From positions 177,635 to 241,634 of the forward strand of contig JAJBSV010000016.1 in assembly GCA_020861185.1 (NCBI GenBank): a stretch of 64,000 nucleotides of DNA, written 5' to 3'. Numbering within the stretch: the first letter of the stretch is position 1; every line of letters starts with the position of its first letter. Under the pieces are notes generated by a model. It searched no databases, was not told the origin of the DNA, and saw only the letters and a program-made list of their open reading frames with translations. The translations under genes were made by a program, and so were the position numbers. This stretch comes from Ruminococcus sp. Lineage in GTDB: Bacteria > Bacillota > Clostridia > Oscillospirales > Ruminococcaceae. This document shows, piece after piece, positions 18,677 to 28,533 of this stretch.

Positions 18677-19699
18677 ATGGAAAGAATTCAGGAAATGATA
18701 GGTAAGGTTGTAGAAAGAGAAGACTTGACCTTTGACGAGATGAAAGCCGTCTTCGGCGACATCATGGAGGGCAAGACCACCAACGCACAGATGGGCGCGT
18801 TCCTGGCGGCACTCAGAATGAAGGGTGAGACCATCGACGAGATAACTGCCTGCGCAACGGTTATGAGAGAGAAGAGCCTTCCGATGGACACCGGCGACAT
18901 GGACGTTCTCGACATCGTCGGCACCGGCGGAGATGCCGCCTATACCATCAACGTCTCGACCATTTCGGCATTCGTTATCGGAGCGGGCGGAGTCAAAATC
19001 GGTAAGCACGGCAACCGTAGTATGTCTTCCAAGTGCGGAAGCGTCGACTGCCTCGAGCGTCTCGGCGTAAATGTCAACCTGACCCCCGAGAAGAACCTCG
19101 AACTCCTCAACAAAATGGGCATGTGCTTCATGTTCGCTCAGACCTATCATTCAGCCATGAAATACGCCGCTCCCGTAAGACGCGAAATCGGCATCAGAAA
19201 TATCTTCAATGTCCTGGGTCCTCTTGCAAACCCGGCAAAGGCAAAATTGCAGGTACTCGGAGTATATGACGAAAAGCTTGTAACCCCGCTTTCTGAAGTT
19301 CTCATAAAGCTTGGCATTAAGCGCGCTATGGTCGTTCACGGTCACGACGGGCTCGACGAAGCCACCATCTGCGACACCACCACCATCAGCGAAATCAACA
19401 ATGGCAGAGCCGTCAGCTTCTTCCTGAGCCCCGAGCAGGTCGGTCTTACAAGGGCAGAGCCGGGCGCACTCCGCGGCGGCACTCCCAAGGAAAATGCCGA
19501 GACCGCAAGACGAATCCTCAAGGGCGAGGAGAGGGGACCGAAGCGCGATGCTGTGCTCCTCAACAGTGCTCTCGGTCTTTATATCGGCGGCGCAAATGGA
19601 ACTCTTAAAGATTGCGTAGCACTGGCGGGAGATTTAATCGACTCCGGCAAGGCTTATGCCAAGCTTGAAGAGCTCGTCAAGCTTTCGAACGAGGAATAA
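18677..19699 (+). CDS. trpD: Anthranilate phosphoribosyltransferase
   Basis: TrpD joins anthranilate to PRPP. The 340-residue protein has the glycine-rich PRPP loop GTGGD in DIVGTGGDAAYTINVST, followed by KHGNRSMSSKCGSVD, both diagnostic. Length is standard. It starts one base after the trpG stop, with GGAGG in the trpG tail. Confidence 0.96.
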   Translation: MERIQEMIGKVVEREDLTFDEMKAVFGDIMEGKTTNAQMGAFLAALRMKGETIDEITACATVMREKSLPMDTGDMDVLDIVGTGGDAAYTINVSTISAFVIGAGGVKIGKHGNRSMSSKCGSVDCLERLGVNVNLTPEKNLELLNKMGMCFMFAQTYHSAMKYAAPVRREIGIRNIFNVLGPLANPAKAKLQVLGVYDEKLVTPLSEVLIKLGIKRAMVVHGHDGLDEATICDTTTISEINNGRAVSFFLSPEQVGLTRAEPGALRGGTPKENAETARRILKGEERGPKRDAVLLNSALGLYIGGANGTLKDCVALAGDLIDSGKAYAKLEELVKLSNEE

Positions 19700-19701
19700 A
19701 G

Positions 19702-20475
19702 ATGATTTTGGACGAACTTGCCCGCAGTACTGTCAAGCGGGTTGAAAAAAGCAAGCTCGAAGCTCCGGAAGTGGTCGAGCAGGCGCTTTCCATCAAAAAA
19801 GAGAAGCCTTTCTATCTCGAAGAGAAGCTCCGTGAGCCCGGGATATCGTTCATCTGTGAGGTCAAGCGGGCTTCGCCCTCGAAAGGGCTGATTGCACCCG
19901 ACTTCCCGTACCTCGATATTGCTCGTGACTACGAAAAAGCCGGTGCCGACGCCATCAGCGTCCTCACCGAGCCGGAGTACTTTATGGGTAGTAACCGGTA
20001 TCTCAGCGAAATCCGCAAAGAAGTTTCAATCCCGATTCTTCGGAAGGACTTCACTGTCGACGAGTACCAGATTTACGAGGCTCTGACCATCGGAGCCGAT
20101 GCGGTGCTTCTGATATGCGCACTTCTTGATACGGAAACGCTCCGGAAGTACATCGCCATCGCCGACAAGCTCGGGCTGTCCTGCATAGTCGAGGCTCACG
20201 ACGAGGATGAAGTCAAATCCGCACTTTCGGCGGGAGCACGAATTGTCGGAGTGAACAACCGAAATCTCAAAGACTTCACCGTTGATATTACAAACTCGGC
20301 GAGGCTCCGCAAGCTCGTGCCGTCGGACATAATCTTTATTTCCGAAAGCGGAATCAAGACGAGGGACGATGTTAAGAAGCTTGAAGACGAGAACGTGAAC
20401 GCTGTTTTAATCGGCGAGACCTTCATGCGGAGTCCCGACAAGGCGGCAATGCTCCGTGAACTGAGAGGTTTATGA
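19702..20475 (+). CDS. trpC: Indole-3-glycerol phosphate synthase
   Basis: TrpC closes the indole ring. The 257-residue TIM barrel shows [11 protein letters not shown] (catalytic Lys in the beta-1 strand region), [20 protein letters not shown] and ISESGI, all family hallmarks. The start lies two bases after the trpD stop with GAGGA in the trpD tail. Its stop overlaps the next ATG as ATGA, so translation is coupled. Confidence 0.96.
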   Translation: MILDELARSTVKRVEKSKLEAPEVVEQALSIKKEKPFYLEEKLREPGISFICEVKRASPSKGLIAPDFPYLDIARDYEKAGADAISVLTEPEYFMGSNRYLSEIRKEVSIPILRKDFTVDEYQIYEALTIGADAVLLICALLDTETLRKYIAIADKLGLSCIVEAHDEDEVKSALSAGARIVGVNNRNLKDFTVDITNSARLRKLVPSDIIFISESGIKTRDDVKKLEDENVNAVLIGETFMRSPDKAAMLRELRGL

Positions 20476-22295
20476 TGCCGGTTAATCTTAAAATCTGCGG
20501 ACTAAAAAGGCGCGAGGATGCCGAGTTCTTAAACGAGTTTCAGCCCGATTTCGCCGGCTTCGTCTTTGCGGGAGCCAAGCGCAAGATAGACTTCGACACC
20601 GCAAAGATGCTTCGCAAAACCCTCGACCCGAAAATTAAGACCGTCGGAGTATTCGTAAACGAAGATATCGGCTTCATCCGTCGCCTTGCCGACGAGCATG
20701 TAATAGACTTCGTTCAGCTTCACGGCGACGAGGATAACGGCTATGTCGAACGCCTCAGAGCCGTCTGCGACCTGCCGATAATCAAGGCGCAGAGAATCGC
20801 TTCTCGGGAAGACATCAAGCCATACGATGCCGATTACTACTTGTTCGACACTAAGCGCTCGGGCGAGTATGGCGGAACCGGTGAGAGCTTCGACTGGAGT
20901 GTCTTGTCGGATATAGAAAAGCCGTTCTTCTTAGCCGGCGGCATCAACCTTGATAACCTCGACGAGGCGCTGAAAATCGCAACCGAAAAGAACGCCTTCG
21001 CCCTCGATATCTCAAGCGGTGTCGAGACGGACGGCTTCAAAGATAAAAATAAGATTCAAGAAACAGTCAGGAGAGTGAGAATTATGAGCAACAGTGCAAG
21101 CACTGACCCCAACAGCAAGGGCAGATTCGGCATTCACGGCGGACAGTACGTCCCTGAAACGCTGATGAACGCCGTAAACGAGCTTGAAGAGGCTTATAAC
21201 TACTATAAAAACGACCCCGAGTTCAACCAAGAACTCGACCGCCTAATGCGTGAATACGCAGGGCGCCCGTCGCTTCTTTACTATGCCGAGAAGATGACCA
21301 AGGATCTCGGCGGCGCGAAAATTTACCTTAAGCGCGAGGATTTGAACCATACGGGAGCGCACAAAATCAATAACGTTCTCGGTCAGGTGCTCCTTGCCAA
21401 GAAGATGGGCAAGACCCGCGTCATCGCCGAGACGGGAGCCGGTCAGCACGGAGTTGCGACAGCAACCGTCGCCGCACTTATGGACATGGAGTGCGAGGTC
21501 TATATGGGCGCCATCGACTGCGAAAGACAGGCTCTGAACGTCTACAGAATGAAGCTCTTGGGAGCAAAGGTTCACCCGGTAGAGAGTGGCACCAGAGTCC
21601 TCAAGGACGCTGTAAACGAGACTATGAGAGAGTGGACGAACCGAGTCAGCGACACCCACTATGTTCTGGGAAGCGTCATGGGTCCGCACCCGTTCCCGAC
21701 GATAGTCCGTGACTTCCAGAGCGTCATCAGCCGCGAGGCAAGAGCCCAGATACTCGAGAAAGAGGGCAAGCTCCCGGCGGCGGTTCTTGCATGTGTCGGC
21801 GGCGGAAGCAACTCCATGGGTATGTTCTATCACTTCATCCCCGACGAGGGCGTTCGTCTTATCGGCTGTGAAGCGGCAGGAAAGGGAATCGACACTGACA
21901 AGCACGCCGCAACCATGGCAAAGGGCAAGCTCGGCATCTTCCACGGCATGAAGTCCTACTTCTGCCAGAACGAATACGGTCAGATTGACGAGGTTTATTC
22001 AATCTCCGCAGGTCTTGACTATCCCGGAATCGGTCCCGAGCACGCAAACCTCAAGGACACCGGCAGAGCCGAATATGTCCCGATAACAGACGACGAAGCG
22101 GTCGACGCTTTCGAGTATCTCTCAAGAACCGAGGGCATCATCCCCGCAATCGAGAGCTCACACGCCGTTGCATACGCTATGAAAATCGCCAAGGACTTCA
22201 GCCCGGACGAAAGCATCATCATCTGCCTTTCCGGCAGAGGCGACAAGGACGTTGCGGCAATCGCACGCTACAGAGGAGTTGATATTTATGAGTAG
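20472..22295 (+). CDS. trpFB: TrpF-TrpB fusion: phosphoribosylanthranilate isomerase / tryptophan synthase beta
   Basis: One frame of 607 residues holds two enzymes. Residues 1-204 are a complete TrpF barrel with catalytic Cys9 (KICGLK) and Asp126 (LFDTKRSG). Residues 205-607 are a full TrpB with PLP-binding Lys298 (HTGAHKINN) and the GGGSNSMG phosphate loop. No linker separates them, and Met205 (ATG 21084) is preceded by AGGAGAG at 21069-21075. The junction looks like a recent stop-codon loss that kept the old trpB start, so free TrpB may also be made. TrpF acts two steps before TrpB. The end overlaps trpA by 8 bp. Confidence 0.95.
   Translation: MMPVNLKICGLKRREDAEFLNEFQPDFAGFVFAGAKRKIDFDTAKMLRKTLDPKIKTVGVFVNEDIGFIRRLADEHVIDFVQLHGDEDNGYVERLRAVCDLPIIKAQRIASREDIKPYDADYYLFDTKRSGEYGGTGESFDWSVLSDIEKPFFLAGGINLDNLDEALKIATEKNAFALDISSGVETDGFKDKNKIQETVRRVRIMSNSASTDPNSKGRFGIHGGQYVPETLMNAVNELEEAYNYYKNDPEFNQELDRLMREYAGRPSLLYYAEKMTKDLGGAKIYLKREDLNHTGAHKINNVLGQVLLAKKMGKTRVIAETGAGQHGVATATVAALMDMECEVYMGAIDCERQALNVYRMKLLGAKVHPVESGTRVLKDAVNETMREWTNRVSDTHYVLGSVMGPHPFPTIVRDFQSVISREARAQILEKEGKLPAAVLACVGGGSNSMGMFYHFIPDEGVRLIGCEAAGKGIDTDKHAATMAKGKLGIFHGMKSYFCQNEYGQIDEVYSISAGLDYPGIGPEHANLKDTGRAEYVPITDDEAVDAFEYLSRTEGIIPAIESSHAVAYAMKIAKDFSPDESIIICLSGRGDKDVAAIARYRGVDIYE
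21069..21086 (+). promoter_or_regulatory. Internal ribosome binding site and ATG inside trpFB
   Basis: AGGAGAG (21069-21075) stands 8 nt before the in-frame ATG 21084, exactly at the TrpF/TrpB junction. It could direct separate synthesis of a 403-residue TrpB. Confidence 0.6.
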
Positions 22296-23058
22296 AATTG
22301 CAAGCCTCAAGGGCAAAAAATGCTTTGTCGGCTTCCTCACCGGCGGCGACCCTAATCTCGACAAGACCTACGACTATATCCTCGACATGGCGGAAGCGGG
22401 AGCAGATTTGATAGAGATAGGCGTCCCGTTCTCCGACCCGATTGCCGAAGGAACGGTAATTCAGGAGGCGAATATTCGAGCCCTCTCGGTCGGCACCACC
22501 ACCGACGGCATCTTCGACTGTGTCGAGAAGGTCAGAAAGAAGACCGACGTGCCGCTTGTGCTTTTGACATACGCGAACCCCGTCTATACCTATGGCAAGG
22601 ACAGATTCTTCGGGAAATGCGAGGAAGTCGGCATCGACGGCGTAATCGTCCCGGATGTGCCGTTTGAAGAGAAGGCGGAGTTCTCTGAGGAAGCTAAGGC
22701 TCACAACATAGATATTATATCTATGATAGCACCGACGAGCGATGAGCGAATCACAAAGATTGCCTCCGAGGCTCAGGGATTTCTCTATATCGTCTCCTCG
22801 ATGGGCGTCACCGGCGTTCGTGAGAAGATAACGACCGACGTCAAGTCGATAGTTGAGAAAGCCAAAGCCGCAACCGATATTCCCGTTTTCGTCGGCTTCG
22901 GAATCAGCACCCCCGAGCAGGTTCACGAGTACACCTCCTATGCCGACGGCGCAATCGTCGGAAGCGCGATTGTGAAGATTATCGCAAAGAACGGCGAAAA
23001 CGCTTCGGAAGAACTTAAGAAATATGTCTCCGAGATGAAGGCTGGCACGGAACATTAA
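22288..23058 (+). CDS. trpA: Tryptophan synthase alpha subunit
   Basis: TrpA splits indole-3-glycerol phosphate and channels indole to TrpB. The 256-residue barrel has catalytic Glu43 in [10 protein letters not shown]. At the position of the second catalytic acid (Asp60 of the Salmonella enzyme) it has Glu54 (PIAEGT), a conservative change. GFGIS of the phosphate site is present. The ATG lies inside the end of trpFB (8-bp overlap), with GAGGAG upstream. It is the last trp gene, and no convincing terminator follows. Confidence 0.95.
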   Translation: MSRIASLKGKKCFVGFLTGGDPNLDKTYDYILDMAEAGADLIEIGVPFSDPIAEGTVIQEANIRALSVGTTTDGIFDCVEKVRKKTDVPLVLLTYANPVYTYGKDRFFGKCEEVGIDGVIVPDVPFEEKAEFSEEAKAHNIDIISMIAPTSDERITKIASEAQGFLYIVSSMGVTGVREKITTDVKSIVEKAKAATDIPVFVGFGISTPEQVHEYTSYADGAIVGSAIVKIIAKNGENASEELKKYVSEMKAGTEH

Positions 23059-23186
23059 AATATTCACATCATCTCTTAACAACTCTTTACGAAAACAAAA
23101 TACGGTCGGGTGTGCATTGTCATATCCGACCGCTTCGTTGTGCAACCTGTACAACTTTCATCAGCTTTTCTTGTCTAAAATGACGA

Positions 23187-23215
23187 TTGAAATCTAATGT
23201 GAAAAGGTGTATAAT
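23187..23215 (+). promoter_or_regulatory. Promoter of sugar-binding lipoprotein 1
   Basis: TTGAAA (23187-23192), 17 bp, TATAAT (23210-23215). The leader to the ATG is about 110 nt and shows no recognisable riboswitch. Confidence 0.7.
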
Positions 23216-23332
23216 CAATCTATCTCGAAATGCTCATTTTTCAATACCGTTGAAAATGGTTGCATGAAATCTGTGCGTTTCGGGGATAATTTTCGGGAAA
23301 CACATATGCAAAATTTATTCGGAGGTGCTTTA

Positions 23333-24787
23333 ATGAAGAAAATTATTGCAATGCTTCTCGCGGGAATCATGATAGTCGCTCTCGTCGGCTGTGGAAGTTC
23401 CTCAAGAGAAGTGGTACAGCTTACCTTCGCTACCCAGGATGCCGAGGCAATTCTTGCAGCAGCAGGAATCATGCTCCCTGATGTTGAGGAGACAGAGGCG
23501 GCAGGATCAACCGTTGTTTGGTTCGCTTGGTACGATGATATGCAGAACTATTCAGATGATGAGATTATCAATTCCGGTTACTGGACCTTCCAGGAGAAGT
23601 ACGGTTGCTCCGTCAGCTGGTACGAGTGCACTTGGGACACAAGATTTGATGAGCTTGCAAACCTCATTCTTGCTTCCAACTCGCCCGACTTCTACCCCGG
23701 ACATGATGAAGTCTTTCCCAACAACTGCATCAAGGGTATGTTCGTCCCTGCTGACGATTACATAGACTATGATGATCCCCTCTGGGCGGCTGAGAAGGAA
23801 TATGCTTATACCTACTATTCTATCAAGGACAGACCCTATGTTATCGTTTTCGATAACACCTTCAACAACGTCTGCGCCTATAACAGAAGAGTTATGGAAG
23901 AGTACGGCTATGACGACCCTGCCGAGCTCTACTACAACAATGAGTGGACATGGGATGTATTCTATGAGATGTGCGTAGATTTCACCGATGAGGACGAGAA
24001 CAGATATGCTCTCGACGGTTGGTACTACGGTTTGGCTCTGATGCACTCCTGCGGCGAGACTATGGTTCAGTACGACACTGAATCACAGCAGTTTGTATCG
24101 AATATCGACTCTGCGGCTATCGAGCGTGCGGCTAACCTCCTTTATGACCTTTCGAAGAACAACTGCCTCTATCCTGTATGGGATAACGGTTGGACCATCA
24201 GAAACAGCGTTGAAGGCGGCGGCATGAACGAAGGACTTTGCCTCTTCTATCTCGGCGGCACATGGATGTTCACCGGCTCCGTCAGCACCATTAGCCCTGT
24301 CTGGGGTGACATGGAAGACGGCGAGCTCATGTTCGTTCCGCTTCCTCGTGACGACGACGGCGACGGCAACTACTACACCGAGTCCATCCCGACCGGCTAC
24401 TGCATCATTCAGGGCGCTTCCAACCCCGAAGGCGTTGCTCTCCTCTCCGCTTGCATGAGATTCAAGGTTCTCGACCCGACTGTTGTCGACATCGACAGAC
24501 TCCAGCTCGAGGAAACCTACCTCTGGACAGAAGAAATGCTCGAAATGTATGATGAGTGCTATGCACTTTCGACTGCTTCCACTGTTATAGTTACCTATGG
24601 CGAAGGCTACGGCGACAAGCTCTACAGCGTTGTTGATACCCTCGAGAGATTCGCAACCTCTTCCGATGCTTCCACTTGGGCACAGCTCAAGGAATCCTAT
24701 GGCGAGCAGGTTGAGTACTATGTAAATCAGCTCAACGAGCAGATTGCGGCATATGACCCGTACTCGTTGAACGATTACGAAGGATAA
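23333..24787 (+). CDS. Extracellular sugar-binding lipoprotein (SBP family 1), copy 1
   Basis: A 484-residue lipoprotein with leader ending VGC (Cys20). The mature part resembles family 1 solute-binding proteins of sugar importers. It is clearly paralogous to the proteins encoded at 34867-36330 and 49283-50739: all share VQLT/VYLT...DAEAILAAAG near the Cys, EKYGC, NEWTWDVFYEMC, and WTxEMLEMYDECY-like segments. No permease genes lie beside it. Ligand and partners are unknown; the MsmX-type ATPase at the left edge is a possible energiser. The frame opens at 23207, but GGAGGT just upstream sets ATG 23333. Acidic and aromatic residues are frequent. Confidence 0.8.
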   Translation: MKKIIAMLLAGIMIVALVGCGSSSREVVQLTFATQDAEAILAAAGIMLPDVEETEAAGSTVVWFAWYDDMQNYSDDEIINSGYWTFQEKYGCSVSWYECTWDTRFDELANLILASNSPDFYPGHDEVFPNNCIKGMFVPADDYIDYDDPLWAAEKEYAYTYYSIKDRPYVIVFDNTFNNVCAYNRRVMEEYGYDDPAELYYNNEWTWDVFYEMCVDFTDEDENRYALDGWYYGLALMHSCGETMVQYDTESQQFVSNIDSAAIERAANLLYDLSKNNCLYPVWDNGWTIRNSVEGGGMNEGLCLFYLGGTWMFTGSVSTISPVWGDMEDGELMFVPLPRDDDGDGNYYTESIPTGYCIIQGASNPEGVALLSACMRFKVLDPTVVDIDRLQLEETYLWTEEMLEMYDECYALSTASTVIVTYGEGYGDKLYSVVDTLERFATSSDASTWAQLKESYGEQVEYYVNQLNEQIAAYDPYSLNDYEG

Positions 24788-24820
24788 TAAGGTTATATAA
24801 CATAGCCATCCAAAAAATAA

Positions 24821-24847
24821 AAGCCGTCCCGAGTGGGCGGCTTTTTG
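24821..24847 (+). terminator. Terminator after lipoprotein 1
   Basis: Stem AGCCGTCC / GGGCGGCT, 5-nt loop, then TTTTT. Confidence 0.85.
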
Positions 24848-24869
24848 CTAAGAAATTTTGCGTGAATTG

Positions 24870-24898
24870 TTGACGGGAATACGCAATCAGATTATAAT
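24870..24898 (+). promoter_or_regulatory. Promoter of the hydrolase-cupin operon
   Basis: TTGACG (24870-24875), 17 bp, TATAAT (24893-24898). Confidence 0.75.
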
Positions 24899-24945
24899 AC
24901 TGATATATGTTTTCGGCATTAATATCAAGAAAGAGAGGACACATC

Positions 24946-25914
24946 ATGCAAGAACTTAAACTGACAACCGAATGGGACAAGACCTTCCCGAAGAGCGAAA
25001 AGGTCAACCACCGCAAGGTGACTTTCCATAATCACTATGGCTTCACCCTTGCCGCCGATTTATACGAGCCGAAGAGCTATGAGGGCAAGCTTGCGGGATT
25101 GGCTGTTGCCGGTCCTTTCGGAGCCTGCAAGGAGCAGGCAGCTGGGCTTTATGCACAGGAAATGGCGGAGAGGGGATTCCTCACCATCGCCTTCGACCCG
25201 TCCTTCATGGGCGAATCCTCTGGCGAGCCTCGCAATATGACCTCCGTCGACATCAATACCGAGGACTTTTCCGCCGCAGTCGACTTTTTAAGCGTTCAGG
25301 AAAATGTCGACCCCGAGAGAATTGGCATCATCGGAATCTGCGGTTGGGGCGGCATGGCTCTGAATGTCGCTTCGATGGACACGAGAATCAAGGCGACCGT
25401 CACCTCGACGATGTACAACATGTCCCGCGTCAACGCCAACGACTATTTTGACACGCTGGACGAGGACGGAAGATACGCCATGCTTGAGCACTTGAACGAG
25501 CAGAGAACCATTGACTATCGCAACGGCACCACCAACTATCCCGGCGGCGTCGCCGACCCGATGCCGGAAGACGCACCGTGGTACTTCCACGACTATCACG
25601 ACTACTACAAGACCGAACGCGGCTACCACCCGAGAAGCGCCAACTCGAATGAGGGCAGAGCCGAAACCGGTAGCCTCGGCTTCATCAACCTTCCGACCGC
25701 CTGGCGTTCATCTGAAATCCGCAGTGCCGTCCTGATAGTTCACGGCGAAAAAGCCCACTCCTGCTACTTCACCCGCGACGAGTTTGCGAAGCTCAAGGGC
25801 GACAGCAAGGAGCTCCTCCTCATCCCGGGCGCCGTCCACACGGATTTGTATGACAATAAAGACATAATCCCGTTTGATAAGATTGAGGAGTTCGTGAGAA
25901 AGTATCTGAAATAA
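24946..25914 (+). CDS. Alpha/beta hydrolase with Cys nucleophile
   Basis: The 322-residue cytosolic hydrolase resembles the YcjY/dienelactone-hydrolase-like group. Its nucleophile elbow reads GIICIC-like: the residue in G-x-C-G-W-G-G is Cys132 instead of Ser, as in dienelactone hydrolases. His298 in PGAVHTDLY is the likely catalytic base. Substrate unknown. ATG 24946 follows GAGAGGA; an upstream in-frame ATG (24907) is rejected because it lies too close to the promoter. A cupin gene follows after 16 bp on the same transcript. Confidence 0.7.
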   Translation: MQELKLTTEWDKTFPKSEKVNHRKVTFHNHYGFTLAADLYEPKSYEGKLAGLAVAGPFGACKEQAAGLYAQEMAERGFLTIAFDPSFMGESSGEPRNMTSVDINTEDFSAAVDFLSVQENVDPERIGIIGICGWGGMALNVASMDTRIKATVTSTMYNMSRVNANDYFDTLDEDGRYAMLEHLNEQRTIDYRNGTTNYPGGVADPMPEDAPWYFHDYHDYYKTERGYHPRSANSNEGRAETGSLGFINLPTAWRSSEIRSAVLIVHGEKAHSCYFTRDEFAKLKGDSKELLLIPGAVHTDLYDNKDIIPFDKIEEFVRKYLK

Positions 25915-25930
25915 TAGGGGAGGAATCAGC

Positions 25931-26362
25931 ATGTCAAAAATAACCCAAACAGCAAATGATGGCGGCAAGTCCGCTCATGCCGCATCCATGATTTTCCCGA
26001 TAGGTGCGCCGAACGACGGCTTTGCGCAGTATTTCAGCGGGCAGAGTTATTTGGCTCCAGTATCGACTTCTCAGGTCAGTGTCTTCAACGTCACCTTCGA
26101 GCCCGGTTGCCGGAATAACTGGCATATCCACAAAGCCGAGAAGGGCGGCGGGCAGATTCTCACCTGCGTCGGCGGCGTCGGCTACTATCAGGAGTGGGGC
26201 AAGGAGCCGATTGAGATGCACCCCGGCGACTGCGTCAATATCCCGGCGGGCGTCAAGCACTGGCATGGCGCCGGCAAGGACAGTTGGTTCTCGCATCTTG
26301 CTATTGAAGTCCCGGGCGAAGAATGTTCGAACGAATGGCTCGAGCCCGCACCGAAGGCGTGA
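25931..26362 (+). CDS. Small cupin protein
   Basis: This 143-residue single-domain cupin has the first metal-binding motif as WHIHKAEKGGGQ and the second as PAGVKHWHGA, so three His and a polar ligand could hold a metal ion. Similar proteins are often annotated as carboxymuconolactone decarboxylase-associated or quercetinase-like cupins; no activity can be assigned. GGGGAGG precedes the ATG. It is co-transcribed with the hydrolase. Confidence 0.75.
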   Translation: MSKITQTANDGGKSAHAASMIFPIGAPNDGFAQYFSGQSYLAPVSTSQVSVFNVTFEPGCRNNWHIHKAEKGGGQILTCVGGVGYYQEWGKEPIEMHPGDCVNIPAGVKHWHGAGKDSWFSHLAIEVPGEECSNEWLEPAPKA

Positions 26363-26371
26363 ATATCAAAA

Positions 26372-26407
26372 AATACCGACCGCATTTATCGTGTGGCCGG
26401 TATTGCT
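26372..26407. terminator. Weak hairpin between convergent genes
   Basis: Arms AATACCG and CGGTATT flank an 18-nt inner region; the T-run is short (GCTTTA). It probably helps both the cupin gene and the convergent radical SAM gene to end. Confidence 0.45.
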
Positions 26408-27337
26408 TTATATGTCAGTATTCAATCTCTTCCCCTGCCACGACTCCCTGAGCTTGAGCTCGTGGTCGATTCCACCGAGGACGCTTCTTTTGTCCATGCT
26501 CCATATGGGAGCCACAAGCGCCCGTCTGTCGCCGTCGCCGGTGAGGCGTCCTATTGCCGTTTCGGGCGGCAGGAGCTCCAGCTGGTCGCAGACGATGCCA
26601 ATATATTCGTCTTTCGAGAGGGTTTCAAGCTCGCCTGAAAGGTATCTCTTTTCGTCGAGCGTGCCCCTGATGACGTGCATAAGGTGAATCTTGATTTCAT
26701 ACGGTCGGAGCTTTGCAACGTCTCTGGCGGTCGCAAGCATATCCTCCCTCTTTTCGCCGACAAGACCGTTTATAATGTGCACGCAGACCCTGATATTTCT
26801 CTCCCTGAGCGCATTGCAGCCCTCGAGGAATTCGGCATAGGTGTGCCCTCGGTTGATTCTTTCAGCCGTCCTGTCATTCGAGCTCTGAAGCCCGAGCTCA
26901 ACCGTGAGATAGGTTTTTTCGTTTATCTCGGACAGCAAATCGAGCACATCTTGCCCGAGGCAGTCGGCTCTTGTGGCAACCGACAGCCCGACAACGGGGA
27001 GGGAAAGGGCGGAGGCATATATGCTTCTTAAAGTTTCAACATCCGCATAGGTGTTGCTCCCCGCCTGTAAGTAGGCGATGTATTTCGTCTCGCCCCATTT
27101 GTTGAGATACAGCGCCTTCGTTTTCTCGAACTGCTCCCGGAGGCTTTCGCGGGGATTTCCCGCAAACTCGCCTGACAGGGTATTTGAGCAGTAACTGCAA
27201 CCGCCGGTGCCGACTTTTCCGTCCCGATTCGGGCAGGATAGCCCCGCATTCAGCGGGACTTTGGCGACCTTTTCGCCGAATTCACGCTTCAGGACCGCAT
27301 CGAGCGTCAGATAGCGTTTTCGCCCGTAGGGGTTCAC
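26408..27337 (-). CDS. YhcC-type radical SAM protein (TIGR01212 family)
   Basis: The 309-residue enzyme carries its [4Fe-4S]/SAM cysteines as Cys35, Cys47 and Cys50 (CPNRDG...GGCSYC), the atypical long spacing of the YhcC family. GLSVATRADC and the LTVELGLQSS segment are also typical. The reaction is not established for the family. It starts with GTG, overlapping the TGA of the upstream SH3b gene as GTGA, so it is translationally coupled as the last gene of a three-gene operon. Confidence 0.88.
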   Translation of the reverse strand: MNPYGRKRYLTLDAVLKREFGEKVAKVPLNAGLSCPNRDGKVGTGGCSYCSNTLSGEFAGNPRESLREQFEKTKALYLNKWGETKYIAYLQAGSNTYADVETLRSIYASALSLPVVGLSVATRADCLGQDVLDLLSEINEKTYLTVELGLQSSNDRTAERINRGHTYAEFLEGCNALRERNIRVCVHIINGLVGEKREDMLATARDVAKLRPYEIKIHLMHVIRGTLDEKRYLSGELETLSKDEYIGIVCDQLELLPPETAIGRLTGDGDRRALVAPIWSMDKRSVLGGIDHELKLRESWQGKRLNTDI

Positions 27338-28521
27338 TCCGCCGCTCCTGCTTCGGTAGTCACGACAGGCTGAGTGGTTACCTCAACCGAGGTGGTGACC
27401 GGTGCCTCTGTGGTTACATCGGGCTCGGTGGTCGTGACGGCTGTGGTCGTCTCCGAAGTGGTGGGCTCCGTGGTAGCCTCGGTTGTTGCTTCGGTAGTAG
27501 CCTCTGTTGTGGTGGTCGCCTGCGTGGTGGTTGTGGCAGGTGTCGTGTAATTGATATCGGGGTAATAGGTTGTGATTCTTGTGGTTGTTGTGGTGGTAGC
27601 CTCTGTCGTCGCCTCAGTGGTGGCTTCCGTCGTCACTTCGGGAGTGGTGGTGACCTCTTCGGTCTCCTCCGTGGTTGTGGTGACTTCGGTCGTAGCCTCG
27701 GTTGTGGTCGTGATAACGACTCTCGTGTCACTCAGATATTCCGCATCGACATAGGCGTGAATTCCGCTGTAGTAAATCTCAGCCCAGCCGTCGTCACGGA
27801 TTTCGATAACGTTGACTTCGTTGTTCACGCTGAAATAGCCGAGCATCATGGAGTCGCTCGAAGGCTCAAGCCTTATGTTTACGGTGCCCGTTGCATACAT
27901 GACATAGGTGTCGGGGACTTCTTCCTCGACCGTTTCGGTTGTAGCCGTGGTTACCGGCTCGGTAGTGGTCGGAGCGGTCGTGACGACCGGCTCGGTGACC
28001 TCCGGCTCCTGAACCTCGACAAGACTATCCCACTCATCTTCCTCGACTTCCTCTTCATCCTCCGACTTCGGAGCAAACCCGAGGAACTCGCCTATATCCG
28101 AAAGCCCGTCGCCGAAGGGGAGGGTGGTGTTGTAGGCATAGATAAGGTTAGTAAGATAGCTTCCGTCCATGACCGTCTCGGTCGAAAGCTTCGCGGTGAA
28201 GACCTCCGAAAAGTCCGAGCGGTTTATGAGAATAAAGCTGAGAGCAAAGAACAGGAGCACCAAGACGGGAATCGCAACCCCGATGAAGTTGTATCTGTCT
28301 GCGCCCTGCTCCTGACTGAGGTCGTTAAGGAGCTCGTCGGCATCGGCGTTTGCGTTTCTGACGGCTCGGGAGTAGCTTATGTCGAACTCGTCGCCCTTCT
28401 GACCGATTTCGAATTTAGGTGCGGACTCTTCTTCGATATTTGTCGTTTCCTGAGCCTCGACAGCGGGGGAGACCTCCGAAGAGACGTTCTTCTTTTTCTT
28501 CTTATTTTTATAAGTAGCCAT
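27334..28521 (-). CDS. Membrane-anchored SH3b protein with Thr/Glu-rich repeats
   Basis: The 395-residue protein has a Lys-rich cytoplasmic start (about 5-12), one membrane segment (about 78-100) and an acidic stretch, followed by an SH3b domain (about 206-266, with GTVNIRLEPS and GWAEIYYSGIHAYV). Long low-complexity Thr/Glu/Ala repeats (TTEATTE units) fill positions 170-205 and 270-395. The type II topology puts the SH3b domain outside, where it may touch peptidoglycan. Similar SH3b-plus-TTE architecture occurs in the GH5 lipoprotein at 44.5 kb. Function unknown; it lies 12 bp behind the MBOAT-like gene. Confidence 0.7.
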   Translation of the reverse strand: MATYKNKKKKKNVSSEVSPAVEAQETTNIEEESAPKFEIGQKGDEFDISYSRAVRNANADADELLNDLSQEQGADRYNFIGVAIPVLVLLFFALSFILINRSDFSEVFTAKLSTETVMDGSYLTNLIYAYNTTLPFGDGLSDIGEFLGFAPKSEDEEEVEEDEWDSLVEVQEPEVTEPVVTTAPTTTEPVTTATTETVEEEVPDTYVMYATGTVNIRLEPSSDSMMLGYFSVNNEVNVIEIRDDGWAEIYYSGIHAYVDAEYLSDTRVVITTTTEATTEVTTTTEETEEVTTTPEVTTEATTEATTEATTTTTTRITTYYPDINYTTPATTTTQATTTTEATTEATTEATTEPTTSETTTAVTTTEPDVTTEAPVTTSVEVTTQPVVTTEAGAAE

Positions 28522-28533
28522 ATCGAATCCCCC

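Noticed and set aside
23103..23132. CGGTCGG / CCGACCG hairpin as the trp operon terminator
   Set aside because: The loop is 16 nt and no T-run follows; it may only be a weak structure.
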